A stretch of 64,000 nt of DNA from Heterobilharzia americana (GCA_944470555.2 OX104128.1:37865920-37929919); one strand, 5' to 3'; positions 12,851 to 24,679 are shown, counted from the first letter of the stretch. Made by a program: numbers and translations. The notes: a model not told the origin generated them from the letters alone.

Positions 12851-14880
12851 TATTTGCACTAACTTTGATCTTCGGATTGTTTATTCTCTCATACTACTTT
12901 ATCTTCTTTGATATCTATGTTTTTTAATCCACCAGCTCTTTGTATACTACTGTGAAGTGTGGAAATCTGAACTGATGCACTTGTGTGTGAAGTCCTATTT
13001 TGATTGTCTGTTTGACTCAAAATAACAGTTGAAAAGTCAGAATTCCGGGTCGATAACCATTTAATTCAGATTTCAGTAGTTGGTATCCTAGATTTCCTAG
13101 TTAACATATTGTTCATATTAATGCGCCACTGGATAATAACTAATATCATGTTGTCTTCAATGCTAGGTGTATTATGTTAATGATGTTTGTATTGAATCTA
13201 TTATCCTCAATAATTTAATATCTCTATGAAACTAATTTGATTTTTGGAAGTTAGAGGATGTTCGCTGGAAATCTGTTTGCTGATCTTACTCTGTTTGATT
13301 GCTCATCAGCATGATGAATTAACAGGTCTGAAAAAACCTGAGGTTTTCTTTTGAATTATTTCGCAATCAGAGACATTATCACTAGATTACTTACACCTTA
13401 GCTGTTCGACTGATGTACTACTTGAGAGTGCAGCAGCAATTTCCTATCGTGTATTTCCATCTTCGTAACATCATATTACCACTTACTAACTTTTCAAATA
13501 TATAGGTACCAATCATTAGTTCGTAAACTGGTCATTGTTAGCCTATGGTTCCATACTCTTACAGTCTGAGTACATCTAGTATGAATATTTTACCCTCATA
13601 TGTTAGTCAGGAGTTAATTTCATTCCAGTTTATAAAATCGAAAAACTACATTGAGAACACGTTTTTGTCGGTAACTAATTTGCACCATTTTTCCCCTAGT
13701 GAATGCTTTGAGTAAAATCTGTAAAGTGATAACCATAGAAATCAGATTCGGATGAAAGGGATGAGTGCTCTCAAAGGGAAAATAGTCAAGCCCTATGGTC
13801 ATATACGTCTTGTAAATATGAATGCGACGTCGGACAAAATTCAATATACTCAAATCGTTATTGTGAGCGATGTTAACTATGTGAATTCAACCTTATGACT
13901 AAAGTAAAACAAACTGTTAAATGGCAGTAATCAAATGTGCTGAGAAGTTAAGAACAACAAAAAAACAAAGTGGGTTTGAAGTTAGTTGTGATAAACTACC
14001 AGGTATACGAACTCGACCTAGTTGGGGTACCTGAGAGGAAAAAGGAATAATTATGAACTGGAGCAAAATAACACCATAAAAACTAACTTCTTCATGTGAT
14101 CTGGTCTCATAGTTAGTCCTACCATTTCCGATATGATTATACATGTAAATAGCAGTGACCCAGTGGTACCGTACTGAAGTTCAATAATATATTGTGATAG
14201 AAGAATTGTGACAGCGTTTTGAAACAGGAAAATCAATGTAACTAAGGTAATTAAAGACACTGTAAACATCGAGCACAATATACAGTAAGGAACCGAATGA
14301 TCAGTCTAATCTGAAATACTGACTTCCTTTTTAGTCATACAAGGATGTAAATGGAACCTTGTCTAGCTTGTGATAATACTACTACTACTATCAAAATAAT
14401 GGTCACAGTAGTTGTAAATCTATTAAAGTGCATCTCAATCCAAATAACAGCCCGTTGATTTAAGAACCTGTATTATTAAAAAAATATACAGTAACAATAT
14501 TTCGTTTGTATTCTCAAAACACATCCAGCCGCTTTCCAGAATAGTATAGTCCACAGTTTAAATCAGTGATCTATTGGTTTGAGCTCAGAATTTCAGCTAT
14601 CGGATCACAAATGTAAGCTGTGTATTTGCTGTGGTGTTATTTACCACTTAATCAGTCTTTGAACTGTTGTGAAATGTAATATCTTGACAATACGTATTTC
14701 TATCCAAACATGAGATCAGCATAGGAATAACCATTACTGCGTAACGGTCAAAGTTACCACACCTCATATCAGCACTATAAGCAGGAAACCACTAAGACAA
14801 ATCAAGAAGAATGCAGTCAAAAGTGGTAAAAAAAATAACCGTGGTAAGGCAACGAGGAGTAAAAAAAAGTGCTGAATTCA
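12851..14880. other. Intergenic DNA, unassigned
   Basis: AT-rich DNA. The minus-strand open frames at 13620-13853 and 13917-14278 show no family resemblance, and no splice or repeat structure was recognised. Confidence 0.35.
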
Positions 14881-17345
14881 GATAATAAGTGGATAAACTA
14901 TGCCACAGAGATCGATCCCGAGGCATATCGACTACAGTTTCTAACCACCAGTTTCTGTTGCCATGTGGACTTCATCCGGGAAGGTTGACAACCGACTCCA
15001 CTCTTCTCCCAGAAACCCTCCAAACAAATGACGCGGTGACACCGCGACACGCAACGAAGGCGGCGCCCGTTAAACATCTGAAGGCTTCTGAAATCTACTA
15101 TTTATGGTTATGTTTCACAACCATATAGTAGGACAAAGCGAACTGTAGTTCAGTACATTCGGTGCTTAATAGGCAATCGGACATGACTGTACCGCCACGT
15201 GGTGGATAACAAAAAAGACTTGCATCCGTGCAAAGGTTTCAACGATCCAATAAGGCTGGTCCGAATTCTGATACAAGTGGAGTGATCAACGCGCTCGACC
15301 ACTTCACTTCCTGGTGTCAGACAATGCATAAGAATGGAGAGAGTGGATATTCCTGACGGACACCACTCGATGTGCGCAACTCCATAGCTCGCCGATGAGT
15401 GGTCGAGTAAAGAGCCTTCAGAGGAGTGATGTAGTTACTCGGCACCAGTTTTCAGTGAGAGACATTCCTATAAGACCTGTCGATCAACGAAGTCGAACGC
15501 TGCATTCAGGTTGAGAAATATAGCCATTGTCGGTTGCGGGTGGTTGTGCCTGTCCCAGAACCTGGTGGATGGTAGATATCTGGTTGATACACCCACGAAC
15601 GGGACTGAGACCTGTCTAGTTTCCTTATTTTTGCTGTTCCCGGGCTCCACTCAGAGGTCTCGTAATTATAGAAACCAGGATCTTAGACAATATGTTCGTT
15701 GGGTTGATTTCCCTGCAATTATCACAAAAGGGCTTCTCACCTTTCTTGAAGACTGGGACCAGTCAGAGGGAATCATAGACTAGGAAACACTTCAGTCAAC
15801 TTGACCAGCAATCCTCGACCACCGTCGTGAAACATCTCTGGTACTAGTCCCTTTATCGTTTCAGGTTATCTACTGTCTTCTCGACTTCTGCAAATGTTGC
15901 AAGCCTAATCTCATTGTTTTTACTCAGGACCCAACCCGATAGTAAGTGGATGCAATTTGAAGCGAACGCCCATCGTTCCTGTCGTGTCTCCTGAGAGAGA
16001 ATCTCAGACCCATCCTTCCTTACTACAGTCTCGTTAAACATTAAACTGTTTGCTCTAGTTTCCTTAACAATTTTGAATAGTTGCCTACCATTACTTAAGA
16101 CCGTCACCTTTGTCATATTATCTTTCCCTGCCTACCACTGATCGCGGTCATTGGGTATGCGCAATTTGTCAGTCATTTGTGTTGCTTCCGCACCTTATTG
16201 TGCTCAGAGCCCGCGATGATTATTTCGCGTGCATCTGTTAGTTCAGAAAAAGCAGCAGATATCCACTTTTTAAGAGTCAGCTGCGTTCGACAACGTTTTC
16301 TCATTATCAAGCAGACCTTGCAAGTCTCGCTGCTGTAATGTTTCTACGAAAATTTAGGCGCAACGATACCCGCTCTCCAACCAACGCGTGGTCATTGTTC
16401 AAGCATTAGCTCCAGAAGGAATAGAAACTTTCCACTGACTCTTTCCCTTGACAAGTGATTTCACTGTGGTCTATGTCCACCACTGAGCTGAGGTCAGCGA
16501 AGACCCCTTTGAAAAACAAACCGGTTTCTGTTTAAAGTTCGTGCTAACCAGAAATGGATGGCAGTGTGAGCAAATCTGCAGCAGGTGATCGGCATATTCC
16601 GTTCCTTCGCCTGAGATTCCAAGTGTCACCTAGACGCTTTTCTGCCTGATCTACCCTACCCACTTGTGCAGTGAAATCTTCTGCTAAGACAACCATATAT
16701 GAGTGTTAAGCTTTCCATAGAAGGCTTCATTCTTCAGTAAAATTCACCCTTCACTTCATCCGAGCTGCAGTACCTGTTCGCGTAAGTAGGAAATATAAAA
16801 GAGATTGATGGTTTTCTCTATTCTTTTTAGTCGGTACTGTGCTGTTTTTGTTAAACGTCTTACAGATAGGTGACTGACTAGTAGGATCTAGTCGAGCAAT
16901 GGGCTTTCTGCCTTTACTGAACGTTATTCTTCCACCTGCAATACCGCGAGAACTAGTCATCAAATCTCAAGAAACTCAAAGGGTGAGCTTTGTAGATTCA
17001 CCATATTGGCCAGGTGAATTTGGGGGAATAACTGTACTTGAGTCTTGTATGCGTGTCTTAGAAACACAGCACACTTCCATGGCGTAAAATGCTACAGTTT
17101 TGGTTAACAGAGCTTATTTGTCGATTTGACTGAAGGTGCGTACATTGAAAGCTCGAGTCTGTAATTTGTAGCGCGGTTTCTGGGAACCAGATAACTTGGG
17201 AATGTTGGCCGATAGGAATGAAGGAAAATTAAAATTTAAGGATGAGAAAGGTGAGTATTTCAGTGAGGTGCTTAACGTGTCGACCTTGAGCATTAATTCT
17301 CCCGTCATGATTGTCCTCAAATGGCTGCATTGTAATAGTATCATA
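14881..17345 (-). mobile_element. RTE subfamily B (SR2-like) copy, decayed
   Basis: Minus-strand order: AFNVRTFSQIDKQ endonuclease start (about 17150-17110), the endonuclease core spread over frames (17000-16520), a linker with NGRQLFKIVKETRAN (about 16090-16030), and a reverse transcriptase block FLNLNAAFDFVDRQVL (about 15520-15470). The C-terminal region continues to about 14890. Many stops and frameshifts are present. The segment 16528-17018 is almost identical, inverted, to 40917-41408. Confidence 0.85.
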
Positions 17346-18116
17346 TGATTAGTGACTAAGAATTTAATTTGTCTGCATGATGTTCATAAATTTAAAGCAG
17401 AACATTATCAATCTTATTATTCTTCGGAAAATACATTTCTCTCATTCTGGATAGTCTTGTCCCATAAACCATAAAACACGTATCATTGAAACTAGGATTC
17501 ACACTTTTATTAGATAAGTCGTAGGAAATCTCGTTGATCCATCAAATAGATACTCTGTAACCGAATGACCAAGAAAATTTGATACACCTTATTGTTCAAC
17601 TGTAACTGGAATGCTTGCATCTAACTTCACGGCTATCAACTGTAAATGGCTCATTTGTGCCTTAACGAGCAATCAATTACGTATTTCTGCATTCATGTAC
17701 CAGTTAGTTCTTTGACTGACTACTGCCGTTTACGTTCCCTCTGTGTATTACTGCGAGGTGTGGTAACCTAAGCAATTGAACTTCTACATGACCTTATACT
17801 TTTGTTCGTATAAATAAAGCTCGTTCTACAACTCGTTTATATTCTATCCGACTTGTATTTTTAGGAGTTAAAGACAAATGAGTGATAATTACACAATAAA
17901 TACAAGATGAAGTTTATCTGAACAATCTCCTGTATTTTGCATAATACATTGTGAACAATCTTACCACACATTTAGTTGTCCAGTTAATTTATATTAAATC
18001 AAAGAGTGGGAGGACAAATACAACAATTAACATAATAGGGGATTAAAATTAAGAAAGACGAGAACAAAAACTGGAACAGCCGCGTTGTTTGATCCTAATC
18101 TTGGTAAGAAAACAAA
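17346..18116. other. Unassigned AT-rich DNA
   Basis: No element, exon or RNA gene recognised between the RTE copy and the first Penelope-like fragment. Confidence 0.4.
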
Positions 18117-18885
18117 GTTTACCAAGGTAGATGTTGTGTAAAAACAAATCGTTTTTGTTTACATTTGTGTTTGGCTATCGCTTCCACAAATCTCAGTATA
18201 CATCCCTGAATGTTACTATATGAAACTTTGAAAGCTGTTTGAACATTAATTTTGTGACCTGTTTCTACAATATGTCTAACTATAAATGAAGAGGGTCGTC
18301 TCTCACCAGCATTTATCAAGATTTTACACCCCATTTGTTTTTGAAGCCATTTAGGTACATGTTCTCCCACCCTCAAATGCATGATTGAATTACTTACTCC
18401 TCCCTATGTATCTATGACCACACACAAAGATACAATGGGATCTGACGTAATCATTGATGCAGTGTTTAGGTTTGTGGTGAAGCGTATGTTTTGTTCTTTC
18501 CACAATGATAAGATTAGCTGTGTTATATGTTTTCCTAATGGCTGTTGTAAGCCCACGTCTCAAAATTACACTACTCAACTCTCTCATGTATGATAGAGTG
18601 ATATGGAGGCTTTTCTTAGTAACCGTGTTTAGAGTTGGCTTCGGTGCTACTTGACCTCTAAAACGGTTATAAACTTCAAAGGATATCCGTTTCCCATAAG
18701 TGTTTTAGTCAGTAATTTGATGTCTTCATCTATCGTATCTATTCTACTGATACGATAGATCCTACTAAAAAGGCATTTTACTAAGTCTCGCTTGGATTGG
18801 GTTGGACGAAAACTGTGAAAATTCAGGTATTGTCCTGTCCATGTAGGCTTTGTGTAAACTTTTTCTGAAATGCTATACATTTAGT
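18117..18885 (-). mobile_element. Penelope-like element, C-terminal GIY-YIG fragment
   Basis: The minus strand encodes the linker after the reverse transcriptase (18880-18650), then RRGLTTAIRKTY and a Cys/His-rich lead into CGHRYIGRS (about 18410), the YIG half of a GIY-YIG nuclease. LRVGEHVPKWL follows (about 18370-18340) and a conserved tail ends near 18119. This order is diagnostic of Penelope-like retroelements. Frameshifts separate the pieces, so it is inactive. Confidence 0.9.
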
Positions 18886-18889
18886 TCCC

Positions 18890-19320
18890 TTGACAAATTC
18901 GAACATCGCAAGAACAAAGGCATTTGCAGAATAAACTGAGCTCATTTTATTTCATCAGCTGCAAACAGTTTACAACTGAAATGAATTATCAGTAGTAATT
19001 ATAATATAAACACGCAGAAATAAATAGAGATTTGAAATCCAGAATTAACAATATGGTAGTGAGTCAAGGAAACAGAGGATTAATGGTTACACATCTTCGT
19101 CAAAATCTATGGTTATTCATATCTGATGAGATGGAAAATTCTGGAGCTGTGAAGTGGGGCGATAACGAACGAAAATCAGTGTAAAAGGAGGGATTGTTTA
19201 AGGGCTAACAGGTTACGTAATAACATGAAAATCGTCAGGTGATTAATAGTCAATAAATAACTTATGAAGAGATGATGCAATCAAAGGAAAAGGGAAAACT
19301 ATATACATTCACATTTAAAA
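18890..19320 (-). repeat. Penelope pseudo-LTR, copy 1 (inverted partner at 20273-20700)
   Basis: Sequence directly downstream of a Penelope-like coding end. Its reverse complement matches 20273-20700 over most of its length, for example the stretches around 18935 / 20650 and 19070 / 20520. Such flanking repeats in direct or inverted order are a known trait of Penelope-like elements. Confidence 0.85.
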
Positions 19321-20212
19321 AATTATATACATTTACCAAGGTGAATCACAGTCTTCTTCTGAGTACATAGGTCGGGTTGTAAATGTTTGATAGCGAGATC
19401 TTCCGCAAACCGTGATAAACATGGTGTTCTTTGTTTGTTGATGATCCTGAAAGATTGAGAAACATCTATTTGGTATCCTGTTCCCATCAGATGCTTGGCT
19501 ATTGCGCTTTTAAAGACCTTGCTACCATTCAGACACATATTTATCGGAATATACTCATATAATCGAGTAGACACCCTTCTTTCAGTCCATCTTAATTACT
19601 TGCTACCACAAGCACAGGTGAATTGATATACGCAGTTGAAGGTGACGTGAGATTGGTATTTATCTACTTTCGACTGTTATTGAGCGTAATGTATTGTAAG
19701 GTAAGATCAGTCTGGAAGCAGGGAAGCTCCTTCTCAGTGCAGCTTTTATTCTTCTGTCTATTCTCTCAGATGTCTCATCACCTCTGAATGCTACGTGAAA
19801 GAAAACAAGATTTTTTTCAACAGTTGGGTGTTTTGGTCTCTCAATAAATTCTTTTCCCTGCTTCATAATGAATTTCTTCGGGTATCCATTCTCTATAAAA
19901 GCCTTCCCACTTATCTCGAATTCTTCTTATTTATCTTTAGATCACAGCCTTTTTTATTCTAGTGAATAGCATCCTGACTAAACCACATTATAGCTGACAG
20001 GACAGAAGCTATTGTAGTGAAGGTGCTGATCAATGCACGTGTCTTTTCTGTGGACAGTTTTCTCAACTGTACCATCACATCGCCTTATACTTAGATCCAG
20101 AAAATTAAATCCGTCCTCATTTTCATATCCCATTGTAAAATTAATATTTGGGTGAGCTTGATGGAGAGTGTCGAACAACTTTGACGCATGATTCATATTA
20201 TCACAAACAATG
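19321..20212 (-). mobile_element. Penelope-like element, late reverse transcriptase to GIY-YIG end
   Basis: The minus strand has NEDGFNFLDLSIRRCDGTVEKTVHRKDTCID in pieces (20110-20020), the post-catalytic block of Penelope reverse transcriptase, then the linker (19866-19660). The nuclease tail ends with LCTQKKTVIHLG near 19330. A few bases of the same tail in plus orientation (20213-20272) close the other side, so the two pseudo-LTRs face outward. Confidence 0.88.
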
Positions 20213-20700
20213 AAACTTTACCTATGTACTCAGAAGGAGACTGTGATTCACCTTGGTAAATGTATATAATTTTTTACATATGTATGTATATAGTCTTCCC
20301 TTTTCTTTCGATTGCATCATCGCTTCATTAATTACTTACTGGATGTAATTACGTAACCTATTAGCTCTTAAACAGTCCCTCCTTTTACACTGATTTTCGT
20401 TTGTTGTCACCCCCCCTCCCCCACTCTACAGCTTCAGAATTTTCCATCTCATCAGATATGAATAACCACAGATTTTAACTAAGATATGCAACTATTAATT
20501 CTGTGTTTCCTTGATTCACTACCATATTGTTAATTCTGGATTTTAAATCTCCAATTATTTCTGTGTTTAAAGTATGTTATGTTATTATTACTACTGATAA
20601 TTCATTTCAGTTGTAGGCTGTTTGCAGCTGATGAAAAGCCATGAAATAAAACGAGCTCGATTTATTCTGGGAATGTCTTTGTTCTTGCATTTCTGTAAAC
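20213..20700 (+). repeat. Penelope 3' tip plus pseudo-LTR, copy 2 (inverted)
   Basis: It begins with the last codons of a Penelope-like ORF in plus orientation (YLCTQKETVIHLGK, 20220-20268) and continues into the inverted match of 18890-19320. With copy 1 it makes an inverted repeat of about 0.45 kb arms and a 0.9 kb spacer. Confidence 0.85.
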
Positions 20701-20868
20701 TGACCGTTTTAGTGAACCATCATCTCGTCGACTCAGGAGTATATATCTAGGAATGGCAGTTGATTATAATTCTTTCTCACAACTCAGGTTGATATGAGTT
20801 TGTACAGTCCTAAGTCTTTTTAGTAGACAAGCCATATCCTCACATACCACCCACAAATTACTTTGATG

Positions 20869-21420
20869 TTACCTCTTGTAAAGAGAAACTTTAGAGATGA
20901 GATTACCAGCCAGTTTTTTGATATATGACATATAAGTATCAGCTAGTAGTGGTTCTAAGGGACTACCCATAGCTACACCGTCAACTTGTCGAAAGCGTTC
21001 AGCTTCAAATGTAAAGTGGACTTTGTCGGTACACAGCAATAATAGCTGCCTCTGAAAATTTGAAGTAATAGGAAATGGGAGGTTTCTAGGGGATATATAG
21101 TTATAGAGAATGCTAATAGTCTTAGACAATGGCACGTTAGTGAATAAACAATTTACATCGAAATAGTACATAATTTCGTTTTTTATATTCATGTTACTAA
21201 GACAGTTAACAATTTGAAAAGAATCTTTCAATGAAAACTTACAGAATTCATTTCGAACTGGATTCAATATTCTCATCAGCCATTTTGCCAGTTCATGTGT
21301 GGGGGAACGACACATAAACAATATAGAGCGTAAAGGATTATTAGCTTTATGAATCTTAGGTAATCCATATAAATTTAAAAACTCGGATTCCTACATCTTC
21401 AAATAATTAAAGTTGGTTAA
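20869..21420 (-). mobile_element. Penelope-like element, reverse transcriptase core
   Basis: A 150-codon open stretch (21321-20869) covers reverse transcriptase motifs: CRSPTHELAKWL, YFDVNCLFTNVPL (the Asp of motif A, residues 53-65) and DGVAMGSPLEPLLADTYMSY (motif B, residues 114-133). The LPKIHK-like block lies upstream at 21330-21365 behind a frame change. The catalytic YVDD block is missing because the pseudo-LTR copy at 20213-20700 interrupts the element. Confidence 0.92.
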
Positions 21421-21429
21421 AGGATTAAA

Positions 21430-22200
21430 TTAGTTGATATTGTTCATGAATTCCATAGTTCAGAAACACGACAAAGAAGCATTCTGAGTTCAAAGCACTT
21501 CAAATCTTTGAAAGAATTACAGAGCAGATCAGATATAATCATTCTTAGACCCGATAAGGTATCAAGTATTGTTGTGATAAACAAATCTGACTATAAAAAT
21601 AAAATGCTATCCATCCTCAGTGATAAAAGCAAATTTATAGCCAGTGTCTCACCAGAAGATATTAGAAAAATGGAAGGATAAGTAACTGCTTATTTATTTA
21701 GTAAAGCTTTTGAATATGAATATCATTAGCAAAGAGGAATTCAATTCATTGAAACGTATGGGATGCAGATTTTCAAATTTGTATATAGATTACCTAAGAT
21801 TTATGAAGCTAATAATCATTTACACTATCCAAATTCTTCAAAGGGAATAACTGTTTGAAATTTTATAATAGATTTCTTCATTCACAAATTTCTTTAAAAT
21901 TATATGCATAAAAAGTAACAAGTTAAAGGACTTGTAAGGATTCAAACAGAATAAAAAATATATATTTACATTATTACAGAGAAATGATTTAAGTTATTTA
22001 TTTGCACCTTTGAATCGGGACATAGCCAAGGCCAATTTATATTTCTATATAAAGATCAGAAAAAACCAAAATAATAACGGCTAAGAAACTACTTATTTTT
22101 AAAATATAAGTATACTGTTGATGAAGCTATGATCAAATTACCTACATTAAATATGCTATCACAGTTAAATTTAGTAACAGTGAAGATGGATATTAGTTAC
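21430..22200 (+). mobile_element. Penelope-like element, N-terminal fragment, head-to-head with the previous copy
   Basis: The plus strand reads RSDIIILRPDKVSSIVVINKSDY (21515-21590, in pieces), then KMLSILSDKSKF and an LPKIYEANN block near 21795. These are the N-terminal reverse transcriptase blocks of Penelope-like elements. It points away from the minus-strand copy ending at 21420. Stops are frequent. Confidence 0.8.
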
Positions 22201-22257
22201 AAAGTTCTGTGAATGAATTTGAGCAGAAATCCGAAGTGCTTATATAGATATATATAT

Positions 22258-22450
22258 ATGCTTCGTCTTATTGTAGGGCTCCTCAGTAGTACGCACTCAC
22301 GACCCGGCTACGGAACGAACTCAGGACTTTCAGGTGTTACGGCGAACGCGTTAACCATTCAGCCACTGGGTCGAAGTTCAATGGTTCATAATTTCCAACT
22401 TCTGTAAATTCGCGATACAGCGCGACTATCACCGAAGATCTTCAGTTGGC
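22258..22450 (-). mobile_element. Hammerhead SINE, 3'-truncated copy
   Basis: Minus strand: a leader shared with the 24.7 and 28.1 kb copies (to about 22450), a box A-like AGTGGCTGAATGGTTAAC (about 22378-22360), a box B-like GAGTTCGTTCC and then hammerhead bases CTGAGGAG. Stem II is degraded and GAAG replaces GAAA, near 22298-22260. It ends in a short AT run, so stem III and the cleavage site are lost. Confidence 0.75.
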
Positions 22451-22587
22451 ATTCGCTTTCTTTCCCGAATGGTCACGACCTCGTATTAGAACTTCGAGAT
22501 ATTCATCTGGGACTATGTTACTTAAGAGCACTATATAGCAATTTATTTTGAGGTTAAGGGGGATTTGTTTTTAAGATACCATTCATC

Positions 22588-22745
22588 ATGAACTGACATG
22601 AAACCTGAAGGTCCTGAGTTTGATCCCTAGTCGGGTCGTGGGTGCGTACTGACGAAGAGTCCTATACGAGGACTAAACAGCTGCCAAGTGCTTCCAGATT
22701 TTCAATGGTTCCCCAACTGATGTCAATCCATGATAGATCCCAGAC
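22588..22745 (+). mobile_element. Hammerhead SINE, 5'-truncated copy, divergent from the previous one
   Basis: The plus strand keeps the box B side (GAGTTTGATCCC, 22615-22626) and a damaged hammerhead (22645-22694). It has an insertion in the CUGANGA core, TAAA for GAAA, and GCC instead of GUC at the cleavage site. The 3' tail matches other copies. Box A is lost. Confidence 0.75.
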
Positions 22746-22890
22746 AAAATATATAACAAACAAAGTGTATAAATCTCCCATGTAGCCCATGAATACTGTG
22801 CCTTAGTTTAAACGTTGTATGACTATTGGATGCTATGTGAAATGTTTAAATTTTGATTGCTAGACTACATAAAACATCATTTTGACTTAC

Positions 22891-23066
22891 TTTTACAGCT
22901 GCTAAAATACGTTCAACATCTGATCGAATTTCTTTTTCAGGGATCTGATATATAAGTCTAGGAGTAGATGGTGACAAAGTAGCTGGTTTCTTTCGTGGTT
23001 CAAGATTTGGACTAGGTAAATAATTATCATATTCATCTGATAATTCTGGAAACTCTTTTTCTGAAT
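22891..23066 (-). CDS. BRMS1/BRMS1L/Sds3-type protein, exon 3
   Basis: The third recognised exon of the minus-strand gene. The acceptor AG lies at 23068-23067 and the exon opens in phase 1, matching the donor of exon 2. A strong donor GTAAGT (22890-22885) closes it in phase 0. It encodes an acidic stretch (SEKEFPELSDEYDNY), then RKKPATLSP and LIYQIPEKEIRSDVERILAAVK. This fits the C-terminal part of the Sds3-like domain of BRMS1 (RKK..-x-SGP-x-IVYML, E-I-x-x-D-x-x-x-I-x-x-A). At least one further coding exon is expected, but I did not find it. A (TA)25 run sits 19 bp upstream of the acceptor. Confidence 0.82.
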
Positions 23067-23083
23067 CTATAACATGCAAAAAC

Positions 23084-23085
<2 letters not shown>

Positions 23086-23135
<50 letters not shown>
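23086..23135. repeat. (TA)n microsatellite, 50 bp
   Basis: Pure TA run in intron 2 of the BRMS1-like gene. On the gene strand it ends 19 nt before exon 3. Confidence 0.99.
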
Positions 23136-23137
<2 letters not shown>

Positions 23138-23499
23138 AATCAGTGAGTATTTAATATCTTGTTTATGTGAAAATAAAGATAAAACAATGTTAACTTTATA
23201 GGAAAATTCTAGGGAGGATTTAGCGTATATACTCAGAAAAATCACATTTTCAAACGTTGTATTTATGCACTCATCGAAAATTGATTGAAATCACTCGAAT
23301 AATAATGGTGAATTCTAGAAAACTGTTATGTAATAAGAATGATCTGGGATGAAATAAAAATATAAGGCGCTAAAAGAAGACTGATTTTACAAGACGATAT
23401 CATTTCGTAGCTTCTCTAAAAACACACAACACCTAACATGGTTCACGATAATAAGTTATTCGTTAATATTTCTCTTCAGTTAGGTGAAGTCAAAGAAAA

Positions 23500-23925
23500 T
23501 ATTAATAGTCGGTGATGATTGAAAACGAAATGAAAATTTGGACCGCAACAGGATTCGAACCAGTGACCGTTGGGTTTCTGGTCCGATGCTCTACCAACTG
23601 AGCTACGAGGTTCAACTACTGACCAAATTTTTATTTCATTCCAATCACCAAGGGTTCAGTTAGTTCTGGATTGGGATGACAAGTCCTGACTGGGCAGCCA
23701 GTGTAAATACGATCAAGCGGTAGTAACGCATCACGAATTCACATGATAGTCGGGGAAAACCCGCCTTGGTGATTGAAGCGAAATAACAACCTGATCAGCA
23801 GTCGTATCTCTTAGCTCAGTTAGTAGAGCATCAGACCAGAAACATCGGTGGTCGCTGGTTCGAATCCGGTCGCGGTCCAAATTCTCATTTCACCTTCAAT
23901 CACACAGTATAAATACTAGTCTGCC
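23500..23925. mobile_element. Palindromic double-tRNA element, copy 1
   Basis: Two inverted arms each carry a tRNA-like Pol III head. The left arm is on - (23540-23612) with GCTCAGTTGGTAGAGC as D-arm/box A and GGTTCGAATCC as box B. The right arm is on + (about 23805-23878) with GCTCAGTTAGTAGAGC and GGTTCGAATCC. Outer ends mirror each other (GGTGATGATTGAA against TTCAATCACACAG), and so do the inner stretches around ATCACCAAGG. Both heads would transcribe outward. The acceptor stems do not pair, so neither arm is a working tRNA gene. Confidence 0.85.
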
Positions 23926-24679
23926 AAACCATGGTTATCTTAGATAGACAAGAAAGATAAAATATTGATAATCAGTCTTTATTATACTGAATCAAGTAGC
24001 CCAGGATAGATGAAGGGTCACATTCATTATATTCTGAACATACAATTTTAGGGTGAGCGTATTTGATTGATCCAAAGCGCTTGTAGCACATTTAATAATT
24101 TTAGATTGCGGTTATGTGAAACAATTGAAAGAGAATCATTAGTATTGATTTTTTTATCAGTTATCAATAAATCCCTGCATATAGATAATGCTGAACTTCT
24201 AATCTTGTTAAGTACATTTAGTTTAACCACTGAAGTGAATCTTCTTTCCCAAGGGTATTGTATCATTCTATTAGCTCTACGCATAAAAGTCTCCTGACAA
24301 CTGTAGGGTGAACTTGTAGATATAATGTATGGTAGAGTTGTTAGCACTGGGAGACAAGATATCCCTGAGGTTAAATGCAGAGAAGTAGCGTAGAAAATGC
24401 GTTTGATATCCGACTGAAACCTTTGATCTGTCAACTACATTATCTGGCCACCTTTGTATAGTAAGTTAACGAAGACTGTTTTCTTTGTTACCGTAACTTT
24501 CTTCTCCATGAGTAGTTGGTGTTTACTGTGGCATACAATGATTTTTTCCGTATAACTACTGCTCTGTAAAACTGAGTGTATAAATTGTATTTCACCATCT
24601 AGTGTATCGCTGGTACATATTCTACAAGGTCTTGAGAATTGACACTTAACAAAACAACGTTTCAAGTTGTTATTCATCG

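Noticed and set aside
12509..12859. 116-codon minus frame near the ESCO 3' end
   Set aside because: It is the antisense shadow of an RTE 3' fragment read on +.
19112..19150. CTGATGAG followed by GGAAAA in the Penelope pseudo-LTR (also inverted near 20440), considered as a Penelope hammerhead
   Set aside because: There is no stem II between the two blocks, no C-GAAA closing pair and no matching stem I, so the core match looks like chance despite hammerheads being known in some Penelope pseudo-LTRs.
20627..20665. CTGATGAAAAGCC...GAAAT motif, also hammerhead-like
   Set aside because: The bases after CUGAUGA cannot form stem II before GAAA, and no cleavage-site strand pairs with stem I.
23540..23612. 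tRNA gene on - (and 23805-23878 on +)
   Set aside because: D-arm and T-arm are good, but the 5' and 3' ends do not form an acceptor stem and the anticodon arm is too long. The same sequence recurs in inverted pairs, so it is a tRNA-derived repeat.
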